DNA from: an uncultured Ligilactobacillus sp.
Lineage (GTDB): Bacteria; Bacillota; Bacilli; Lactobacillales; Lactobacillaceae
NCBI GenBank assembly: GCA_934201845.1
Contig: CAKPXA010000002.1
Coordinates: 1 to 64,000 of the forward strand
Direction of reading: 5' to 3'
DNA length: 64,000 nucleotides
Both the position numbers and the translations under genes were made by a program. This document shows positions 57,817-64,000 of this stretch, piece after piece (positions within the stretch are counted from its first letter, which is position 1; each line of letters begins with the position of its first letter). The notes under the pieces are model-generated. The model ran no database searches. It was not told where the DNA came from and was given only the letters and a program-made list of their open reading frames with translations.

Positions 57817-59949
57817 TTGAAAAAGGTTTTTTCACTAAGTCTGCTGGTCTTTCTAGTCATCTCCGGGATATTTGTCATGAACACTTCCGTTGAAGGATAT
57901 GTTGCGCATGTTCTGTACAAGGGCAAGACGGAGGTTTCACTGGTCGTTCGTGATGACGCCGACCGTTCTGAACTGACGGAGGACATTGAGAGGGTGGCTG
58001 TGGGGGATACAAGCGTTTCGCAGTACTTTCTTACAGGTGAGAACAGGCTTGATATTTACAGTGCCAATCCGAGTTTTCCAGTCACCGGGGACATTCCGCA
58101 TGGCGGCTGCATTTCAAATCGCAGCAGAAGCGGTCCAAGGCTTCTTGTTCCGGATATCGGCTGCCGTGTGAGCCTTTTTTCCTTCGACCGGATACGCAAT
58201 GCCGGATTTAACGAGGTCTTTTATGTTTCAGGTGATGTTGAAAGGGTCTGCAGTGTCCTGAGAAGGTTTGGAAAGGTCCGCATACGGAATGATGTGGATG
58301 AGACACTTGTCAGGGATGATGATGGAACCCCGATACTTCTGATGACTGTTCCTGCTGCAGTTTCGCTGCTGTCCCTGGCCTTCATCCTGTTGAAGCAGGA
58401 ACGCCGGGTTGACCTTATGAAGCTGCTCGGGCGCAGGAGGTGTGAGGCCTTTACGGAGTCCGTCAGGGACGTCTTTTCTCCGCTTGCCTTTTCAGTATTG
58501 TCCAGCGGTGTTATTCTCGTAGCTTATGCGATTCAGCGCGACATGGTCGATTACTGCATGACGTTCACGCCTTCTCTTCTTGTCCTGTATGTCCTTGTCG
58601 TTCTTTTTGTCTTGTTGTTCTCCGGATTTTCCGGCGTCGTTCATTATGGAAGAAGGATGACGCTTGCGGGTAAGCCGGAATTTTCAAGGGCTGTTATGGT
58701 GGCAGGCTCTGTATTTTTCATCGCCGGTGTCCTGCTGACGACCGTTATGCTGCCGGAAGTTCATCGGAAGTACGATTGTCTGAGAAGTCAGGCTGCGGTT
58801 TTACGGCACTGGAGCTCGGCCGGGAATCTGTATCAGACCAACCTGACCAATCAGATTGACCGGTTGGATAATTCGGTCGAAGCTGAGTATGACTTGAGAG
58901 CAATGAAACTCTGGAAGAAGATGAGGACTGATTACCGGACATTCGTCGTCTTCTCGAACAATCTGCTCTGGACTTACGGAGAGGACGGACAGTATCGGCC
59001 GTGGTACCGGAATAATCCCGACAACAAGACCGAAGCTGACTATATCTGTTCGGTTTCCGGGCATTCAATGACTGCCGACGTCAACTATTTGCGTCTGTCC
59101 AAAGCGAAGCTTGCAGACGGCGGAAATTTGTCTGAACTCAGGCCGGGGCCGTCAGAGCGGATTCTGATAGTTCCGGAGAAGTACAGAAAGTATGAAACGA
59201 AGATTCGCCGCAACTATCGGAATGAGTTCCTGTTTCAGGCTGGAAGTGACTTTGTGCGTTGGAAGAAGGTGATGCATGTGCCTGAGTTGACTGGCAGAAA
59301 TCTGAAGATCAGGATTGTGTATGCAAGGGACAATCAGGATTATTTCACCTATAATCCCGATTCCGGAGACAGTCTGCTGACGAATCTGGTAAAGGACCCG
59401 GTCATAGTGCTGTTTGATGATCATCAGAACAGTCTTTCATACGGCAATCTGTTCTGCCTGAACGGCGGGTTCTTCTTTTTCGACGACCATGCCGGCAGTG
59501 TGTATGAACGTCTCAGGCCTTGTCTTGAACGGACGGGAATGGGGTCTGAAATAAACTTCGTAACGTCCGTATATTCCAGGAAGGCTGAAATCGTCGAAAG
59601 GGCAAGGCGTGACGCCATTACCGGCGCCGTCCGGCTTGTCTCCTGTGTTGCCTGCGTCTTTTTGTCACTGGTCCTTCTGGTCGGTCAGTATTATCTCATG
59701 CATGAGAGGGAGATTGTCATCAGAAGACTCATGGGACATTCCGTCTGGAAAATCATGTCCGGGCCGCTGCTGCTTGCGGCATTGACGTTTGCATTCGGGG
59801 ATGTCGTCTCAATCTGCCTGATGCGGGGAGTTGACGCGGCGAGCCTGCTTTCATCGGCCTTGATGCTTGCCGTCGTCGTCGTATCTTCACTTCTCATGGT
59901 CATGAATGACATCGGAAAGTATACAAGGAAAATGGGGAGGGATTCCTGA
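57817..59949 (+). CDS. bacteriocin-associated integral membrane protein (DUF1430/MacB-like), copy 2
   Basis: 710 aa with the same plan as the 664-aa protein: N-terminal helix (about 4-22), a helix cluster at 185-310, a large outer loop with many Tyr/Arg/Asn residues (about 320-590) and three C-terminal helices around VIRRLMGHSVWKIMSGPL. Sequence identity to copy 1 looks low, so the duplication is old or the two were acquired separately. TTG start after GGGGGAG. Confidence 0.7.
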   Translation: MKKVFSLSLLVFLVISGIFVMNTSVEGYVAHVLYKGKTEVSLVVRDDADRSELTEDIERVAVGDTSVSQYFLTGENRLDIYSANPSFPVTGDIPHGGCISNRSRSGPRLLVPDIGCRVSLFSFDRIRNAGFNEVFYVSGDVERVCSVLRRFGKVRIRNDVDETLVRDDDGTPILLMTVPAAVSLLSLAFILLKQERRVDLMKLLGRRRCEAFTESVRDVFSPLAFSVLSSGVILVAYAIQRDMVDYCMTFTPSLLVLYVLVVLFVLLFSGFSGVVHYGRRMTLAGKPEFSRAVMVAGSVFFIAGVLLTTVMLPEVHRKYDCLRSQAAVLRHWSSAGNLYQTNLTNQIDRLDNSVEAEYDLRAMKLWKKMRTDYRTFVVFSNNLLWTYGEDGQYRPWYRNNPDNKTEADYICSVSGHSMTADVNYLRLSKAKLADGGNLSELRPGPSERILIVPEKYRKYETKIRRNYRNEFLFQAGSDFVRWKKVMHVPELTGRNLKIRIVYARDNQDYFTYNPDSGDSLLTNLVKDPVIVLFDDHQNSLSYGNLFCLNGGFFFFDDHAGSVYERLRPCLERTGMGSEINFVTSVYSRKAEIVERARRDAITGAVRLVSCVACVFLSLVLLVGQYYLMHEREIVIRRLMGHSVWKIMSGPLLLAALTFAFGDVVSICLMRGVDAASLLSSALMLAVVVVSSLLMVMNDIGKYTRKMGRDS

Positions 59950-60578
59950 TGATCAAGTTGCAGAATGTCCATAAGAAGTACGGCAGTCAGCATGTCCTGA
60001 ACGGAATTGACCTGGAAGTGGACCGGGGCGTCTTCTGCGGCATCTCGGGCAGGAGCGGTGCCGGCAAGTCGACCCTGCTCAAGCTGATTTCCGGCATCGA
60101 GCGGCCCGACGAAGGCAGTGTGACCCTTGACGGTCGCAGTCTTGACAAATACAGTGTCCCTGACATTTGGGGAAGTCGTTTTTCGTTTGTTTTCCAGAAC
60201 TATTTTCTGCTGGATGACAGGAGCGTGGAAGGAAATCTGCGGCTTGCAGACAGGAGGGCTGACAGACGTAAAATGGCAGAGGTTCTTGAGAAGGTCGGAC
60301 TGGCAGAGGATGTCCTGAACAGGAAGGTGCCCGAGCTGAGCGGCGGAGAAAAGCAGCGTGCGGGAATTGCCCGCGCGCTGCTCAAGCCCTTTGACATACT
60401 GATTGCAGATGAGCCGACGGGCAATCTGGATCGTCAGAATGCCCGTGCAGTAAGGGAGATAATGAGAAGGTTGAGTGATGAGGGGAAGACCGTCATCGTC
60501 GTTTCACACGACGACGGCTTCCTGGACGTTGCCGACCGGAGACTGCTGCTTGAGGACGGGAGACTGAAGTCCGTCTGA
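59949..60578 (+). CDS. ABC transporter ATP-binding protein, bacteriocin type, copy 2
   Basis: 209 aa. Walker A GRSGAGKST (about 35-43), Q-loop VFQNYFLLDDRSVEGNLRL, signature LSGGEKQRAGIARALL, Walker B DILIADEPTGNLDR. Overlaps the permease stop (TGATG). The second complete ABC unit in the island. Confidence 0.86.
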   Translation: MIKLQNVHKKYGSQHVLNGIDLEVDRGVFCGISGRSGAGKSTLLKLISGIERPDEGSVTLDGRSLDKYSVPDIWGSRFSFVFQNYFLLDDRSVEGNLRLADRRADRRKMAEVLEKVGLAEDVLNRKVPELSGGEKQRAGIARALLKPFDILIADEPTGNLDRQNARAVREIMRRLSDEGKTVIVVSHDDGFLDVADRRLLLEDGRLKSV

Positions 60579-60587
60579 AGACATGAA

Positions 60588-60620
60588 AGGAGGCCATGCC
60601 CGGATGAGCATGGCCTCCTT
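60588..60620. terminator. bidirectional terminator, ABC island / clpP
   Basis: Perfect 12-bp stem AGGAGGCCATGC/GCATGGCCTCCT between convergent genes. T-runs are weak, so function is likely rather than certain. Confidence 0.65.
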
Positions 60621-60632
60621 GGTGTGTCTTGA

Positions 60633-61226
60633 CTACTTGAGCTTCTTCTTGTTCTTCATGATGCCGTCGATGAGGCCGTAGTCCACGGCCTGCTGAGCCG
60701 TCATAAAGTTGTCGCGTTCCGTATCCCTGTTGATTGTTTCGATGTCCTGACCGGAACCGTCCGCAAGAATCTGATTGATCAGCTTGCGCGTCTTCAGGAT
60801 GTGCTCTGCGGCAATCTGAATCTCGGTTGACTGGCCCTGTGCACCGCCAAGAGGCTGGTGAATCATGATTTCCGAGTTCGGAAGGGCGAAGCGCTTGCCT
60901 TTTGCGCCTGCCGTTGAAAGGACTGAGGCCATTGAAGCGGCCATGCCCATGACGATTGTCTGAACGTCGGCGTTGACGAAGTTCATCGTGTCATAGATGG
61001 CAAGACCGGCGGAAACCGATCCGCCCGGCGAGTTGATGTACATGTAGATGTCCTTTTCGGAATCCTGGGCATCAAGGAAGAGAAGCTGTGCGATGACGGC
61101 ATTTGCCATGTCGTCCGTTACTTCACCTGAAACCATGATGATGCGGTCCTTCAAAAGACGTGAATAGATGTCATAGGCGCGTTCGCCCTGCGCTGACTGC
61201 TCGATGACTGTAGGAACTAAATTCAT
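60633..61226 (-). CDS. clpP: ATP-dependent Clp protease proteolytic subunit
   Basis: 197-aa serine peptidase forming the 14-mer Clp chamber. Catalytic triad S98 (GMAASMAS), H123 (IMIHQPLGG) and D172 (ERDNF). [18 protein letters not shown] and the C-terminal [11 protein letters not shown] are canonical. On the minus strand, with its own CtsR-controlled promoter and AGGAGG. GroESL (HrcA) and ClpP (CtsR) thus show the usual two-class heat-shock control. Confidence 0.98.
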   Translation of the reverse strand: MNLVPTVIEQSAQGERAYDIYSRLLKDRIIMVSGEVTDDMANAVIAQLLFLDAQDSEKDIYMYINSPGGSVSAGLAIYDTMNFVNADVQTIVMGMAASMASVLSTAGAKGKRFALPNSEIMIHQPLGGAQGQSTEIQIAAEHILKTRKLINQILADGSGQDIETINRDTERDNFMTAQQAVDYGLIDGIMKNKKKLK

Positions 61227-61290
61227 ATTGGAAGCCTCCTGATGGTTAAACTGACTACTAACAGTTTATCACTCAACTGTCTGCATTGCT

Positions 61291-61320
61291 AGTTTAACGC
61301 ATAGGTCAGAAATGGTCAAA
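61291..61320 (-). promoter_or_regulatory. clpP promoter with CtsR operator
   Basis: Read on the plus strand, GGTCAGA-AAT-GGTCAAA (61304-61320) is a CtsR heptad repeat. On the minus strand -35 TTGACC, 17-bp spacer and -10 TAAACT make the promoter, so the operator covers the -35 box. Confidence 0.85.
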
Positions 61321-61335
61321 TAATACGCTCCGGAC

Positions 61336-61367
61336 AAAAAAGGCGCCGGAAGTCAGTTTCCGGCGCC
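61336..61367 (-). terminator. terminator of tRNA-Arg
   Basis: GGCGCCGGAA/TTCCGGCGCC stem; on the minus strand it is followed by TTTTTTG. Confidence 0.8.
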
Positions 61368-61419
61368 GAAAGAACAAAACATTTGACATTTTGCGTTGAA
61401 AGCGGTCTAATAATAGTTA

Positions 61420-61491
61420 TGCACCACCTGGGAGTCGAACCCAGATTACAAGAACCGGAATCTTGCGTGCGATCCATTACACTAGCGGTGC
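61420..61491 (-). tRNA. tRNA-Arg (anticodon CCG)
   Basis: A full cloverleaf is visible on the minus strand: acceptor GCACCGC/GTGGTGC, D-stem GTGT-type/GCAC, anticodon stem CAAGA/TCTTG with loop TTCCGGT (anticodon CCG, reading CGG), T-arm CTGGG-TTCGACT-CCCAG, discriminator A. CCA is not encoded. Confidence 0.93.
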
Positions 61492-61557
61492 GTACTCTTA
61501 TTATTTTAATCTAACAGGCGATGAATTACAAGGATATTTTGAAGGAAGGTGTGTCTT

Positions 61558-62856
61558 TTGTCACTGCAGCAGGGATTGGGACAGCAGCAGAAGCAGATTC
61601 AGAAGCTGGCGATGACGCAGCAGATGCAGCAGTCAGTCAGGATTCTGAAGTACAGTTCCGAGGAACTTCATGACTTTCTGTCCGGGGCAGAGCTGGAAAA
61701 TCCGTTCATGACGGTCGGCTTCTCCAGTTCGTACGTTGCCGGAAGCATTGACCAGGGAGAAGCCGGCGCCGACGTTTCGGAGTTTGCGGTGGAGAGACGG
61801 TCGCAGTCGCTTTATGACTATCTGATGGATCAGGTCAGGCTCACGATGAGGAAGACGCCGATCCGGGACATGGTCGTCCATCTCGTCTCGCAGCTGGACC
61901 GGAACGGCTACCTGGAGGTTGACCTGAAGAAGCTGGCGGACGAAAGGCATGTTGACGAAATTCTCGTGCTTGATGCGTTGACTCTTCTGCAGCAGCTCGA
62001 TCCGCCGGGGGTCGGCGCAAGAAACCTGCAGGAATGCCTGGTTCTTCAGACGCAGTATGACGAGTCGGCACCGCCTCATGCAGAGGAGATACTCAGAAAT
62101 GACTTCGAGGACTTCACGGACCGCAACTGGCGCAAGGTTGCTTCACGGCACTGCATTTCAACGGAGGACGTGCAGAAGATCCTCGATTATGTGCAGACGC
62201 TGTCGCCTGCACCGGGTGCCGCATATGACCAGTCCGAGACCGGGTACATCGAGCCGGACCTGGTGGTTGAAAGGGGCGTTGACGGGACGCTTGAGGTCAG
62301 GCTGACCAGGGAGGCCAGCCCGGAAGTCAGGTTCAGGAATGAATATTATGAAAGCCTGCTGAACAATCCCGACAGCAGCGTACTGGAATATCTGAAGGAA
62401 AAGCGCGGCGAGTTCGAGAGAATCAGGGACGACATCATGATGCGCGGCAGCACGCTGCTTCGTCTCGGCAGGCTGATTGTCGAACGGCAGCATGACTTCT
62501 TCACTGAAAGCAGTCATCCCCTGAAGCCGTTTCTTCTCCGCGATGCCGCGCAGAAGCTGCAGCTGCATGAGTCCACGGTCAGCAGGGCGGTCAGCGGCAA
62601 GTACCTGCTGTGTGATGCGGGAGTGCTCGAGCTTCGGTCGTTCTTCTCGCAGGCCGTTTCCGAAAGCTTCAGCGCGGCTGACGTTCAGCGCATGATCAGG
62701 AAGATAATCGCCGGCGAGGACAAGAGACATCCGCTGTCGGATCAGAAGATTGCCGATGCACTGAAGGAGGAGGGGCTTGAAGTGTCCCGCCGGACGCTTG
62801 CCAAATACAGGGAACGGATGGGTATTCCGGCATTCGGGCTTCGCAGACGTTACTGA
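61558..62856 (+). CDS. rpoN: RNA polymerase sigma-54 factor
   Basis: 432 aa. Region I is Gln-rich (LQQGLGQQQKQIQKLAMTQQMQQSVRIL), the core-binding region follows, then the helix-turn-helix (LHESTVSRAVSGKYLL) and the RpoN box SRRTLAKYRERMGI. TTG 61558 is chosen, eight bases after GAAGGAAGG; GTG 61549 overlaps that site. It recognises -24/-12 promoters and needs enhancer-binding activators, none of which is seen here. The rpoN-cggR order is known from Listeria-type genomes. Confidence 0.93.
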   Translation: MSLQQGLGQQQKQIQKLAMTQQMQQSVRILKYSSEELHDFLSGAELENPFMTVGFSSSYVAGSIDQGEAGADVSEFAVERRSQSLYDYLMDQVRLTMRKTPIRDMVVHLVSQLDRNGYLEVDLKKLADERHVDEILVLDALTLLQQLDPPGVGARNLQECLVLQTQYDESAPPHAEEILRNDFEDFTDRNWRKVASRHCISTEDVQKILDYVQTLSPAPGAAYDQSETGYIEPDLVVERGVDGTLEVRLTREASPEVRFRNEYYESLLNNPDSSVLEYLKEKRGEFERIRDDIMMRGSTLLRLGRLIVERQHDFFTESSHPLKPFLLRDAAQKLQLHESTVSRAVSGKYLLCDAGVLELRSFFSQAVSESFSAADVQRMIRKIIAGEDKRHPLSDQKIADALKEEGLEVSRRTLAKYRERMGIPAFGLRRRY

Positions 62857-62867
62857 TAATGCAAAAA

Positions 62868-62957
62868 TATTCAATTGTTCCAATATAAGGCGATTTCGCG
62901 GCGATATTTCCGATGAAGTTCGATGATGGGCGGAAATAGGTCACATAATATTGAATA
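62868..62957. repeat. nested inverted repeats between rpoN and cggR
   Basis: Outer arms TATTCAAT (62868) and ATTGAATA (62950) enclose inner arms TATTTCCG (62905) and CGGAAATA (62931). It may be a small insertion or regulatory structure. Confidence 0.5.
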
Positions 62958-62966
62958 AAGTTCGTG

Positions 62967-63013
62967 AAAAACGGATGAAGTGCTTAAGCGAATAAGTGCT
63001 TTTCCGTTTTTTT
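62967..63013 (+). terminator. terminator of rpoN
   Basis: AAAAACGG/CCGTTTTTTT with internal AAGTGCTT repeats. Confidence 0.7.
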
Positions 63014-63037
63014 GTTTGATTCCTCCGGGTTTGATGC

Positions 63038-63066
63038 TTGCAAATCGCAGGGTTAACTGATATAAT
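63038..63066 (+). promoter_or_regulatory. predicted promoter of cggR
   Basis: -35 TTGCAA, 17-bp spacer, -10 TATAAT. The leader would be about 125 bases. Confidence 0.7.
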
Positions 63067-63141
63067 TCAAGGTGTGATAGGGTATGAGAACAATGTCAGA
63101 TAGATACGATTGTTGTTGTACTTTTTTTCTTTAATTCACTG

Positions 63142-63178
63142 GGTCGCGAATCGACACCATTGGACGTTACACGTCCCG
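63142..63178. promoter_or_regulatory. CggR-like operator
   Basis: GACG-N6-GTCCCG at the right matches the Bacillus half-site GACA-N6-GTCCCG except for one base. A weaker copy (GTCG-N6-GACACC) lies four bases to the left. It is in the transcribed leader just before cggR, which fits autorepression. Confidence 0.5.
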
Positions 63179-63197
63179 CAAGAAAGAGAGATTTGAA

Positions 63198-64000
63198 ATG
63201 CACCAAGAAATAGAATGGATCGAGACAATCGTTCCAGATATGATCGAGGTCATGAGCAGGCGTTACACGATATTGAAGAATGTTGCGTGGCAGGAGCCGG
63301 TCGGACGCAGGTCATTGGCACAGACCTTGGGCATGAGCGAAAGAGTCTTGCGGACGGAAACGGACCTTCTCCGCAAAAACGGGTTGATTTCCTCGACCAA
63401 GTCGGGAATGATTCTCACGGACAAGGGTCGCCAGACAATCCTCGGGTTGTCGGCGTTCATGGATTCGCTCCTCGGCATCCAGCAGATGGAAAGAGAGCTC
63501 AGTGCAAGGCTTGGCATCAGACGCTGTCTGATCGTTCCGGGAAACTGCGACGAAAACGACAAGGTCATCGATGCCATGGGAAAGATGGTCACAGATACTC
63601 TGCAGACTTTGCTTCCGCTTGGGAAGAACATCATTGCGGCAATGGGCGGCACTACAATGGCCCGCGTCGCAAAGTGCCTGACTCCGGATGTTTCGTCCGG
63701 ACGGGACTTGCTGTTCGTCCCTGCCAGAGGCGGTGTCGGCGAAAGGGTCGACATTCAGGCAAACAACGTCTGCGCTCAGATGGCACTGTGCACCGGTGGC
63801 AGTCACCGTTCGCTCTATGTGCCCGAGCAAGTAAGCGAGACGACCTTCAGGACTCTTCTGAAGGAACCGGCAGTCCAGGAAGTTGTCGGGCTGATTGAAC
63901 GTAGCAATGCCGTGGTTCACAGCATCGGCTCAGCCATGCACATGGCTGAGCGGCGTTCGATGAGTGAGGAGCAGGTGGGACTGTTGAGAAAGCGCAGAGC
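63198..64000 (+). CDS. cggR: central glycolytic genes regulator CggR (3' end outside window)
   Basis: At least 267 codons, cut by the window edge. The N-terminal winged helix (GRRSLAQTLGMSERVLRTETDLLRKNGLI) and the sugar-binding domain (LGKNIIAAMGGTTMARVAKCL, LLFVPARGGVGERVDIQANNVCAQMA, SIGSAMHMAERRSM) match CggR, which senses fructose-1,6-bisphosphate and represses gapA and lower glycolysis. gapA is expected just beyond the window. Confidence 0.93.
   Translation, partial: MHQEIEWIETIVPDMIEVMSRRYTILKNVAWQEPVGRRSLAQTLGMSERVLRTETDLLRKNGLISSTKSGMILTDKGRQTILGLSAFMDSLLGIQQMERELSARLGIRRCLIVPGNCDENDKVIDAMGKMVTDTLQTLLPLGKNIIAAMGGTTMARVAKCLTPDVSSGRDLLFVPARGGVGERVDIQANNVCAQMALCTGGSHRSLYVPEQVSETTFRTLLKEPAVQEVVGLIERSNAVVHSIGSAMHMAERRSMSEEQVGLLRKRR

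Overview
This window looks like the core chromosome of a low-redundancy Bacillota, most likely an Erysipelotrichia-type organism with GC-rich codon use. The gene order is Bacillus/Lactobacillus-like (ffs-dnaX-ybaB-recR-yaaL-tmk-darA-holB-yabA-rsmI; comFA-comFC-hpf-secA-prfB-ftsEX-minJ; uvrBA; rapZ-yvcK-whiA; rpoN-cggR). Regulatory sites are also of Bacillota type: two CIRCE boxes, a CtsR box, a LexA/DinR-type box and a CggR-like operator. The class-level assignment is inference; a 16S or marker-gene search would settle it.

Layout. 1-7.3 kb: the 3' part of the SRP RNA, then a replication and recombination block (dnaX, ybaB, recR, yaaL, tmk, the c-di-AMP receptor darA, holB, yabA, rsmI) and an acyl-ACP thioesterase. 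7.3-8.1 kb: a gene-free stretch rich in repeats and palindromes. 8.1-13.2 kb: aconitase, citrate synthase and isocitrate dehydrogenase, the oxidative branch that makes 2-oxoglutarate. 13.3-19.3 kb: tsaB-rimI-tsaD, an ABC-F protein, rex and a CPBP protease. 19.4-21.6 kb: groESL under two CIRCE boxes. 21.6-24.0 kb: an IS200/IS605 remnant and a KimA-type potassium importer. 24.3-34.6 kb: tagO, yigZ, comFA, comFC, hpf, secA, prfB with its programmed frameshift, ftsE and ftsX. 34.7-42 kb: a lone flagellin with a sigma-28 promoter, a MinJ-like PDZ protein, a PhoPR-like two-component pair, pspC, yvlD, hprK and lgt. 42-49.4 kb: phosphoglucomutase, uvrB, uvrA and luxS. 50-54.5 kb: sdaAB-sdaAA, rapZ, yvcK and whiA. 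54.6-60.6 kb: an accessory island encoding a small secreted lactococcin-972-like peptide and, divergently, two permease plus ATPase pairs. 60.6-64 kb: clpP, tRNA-Arg(CCG), rpoN and the start of cggR.

The most unusual signal is not a gene. The octamer AAATGCAG (or its complement CTGCATTT) occurs at least 29 times, in both orientations, in every reading phase and often between genes. It sometimes forms inverted pairs next to transcription terminators. This resembles the behaviour of DNA-uptake signals in Neisseria and Haemophilus, although a Chi site or a protein-binding site remains possible. Other items worth attention are a family of about 100-bp repeats with an ISL3-like end and a covarying hairpin, one of which truncates a 6-phospho-beta-glucosidase fragment; a 65-bp palindromic block flanked by 9-bp direct repeats; paired palindromes upstream of the TCA genes; a possible group II intron fragment behind luxS; and the duplicated bacteriocin-type ABC system.
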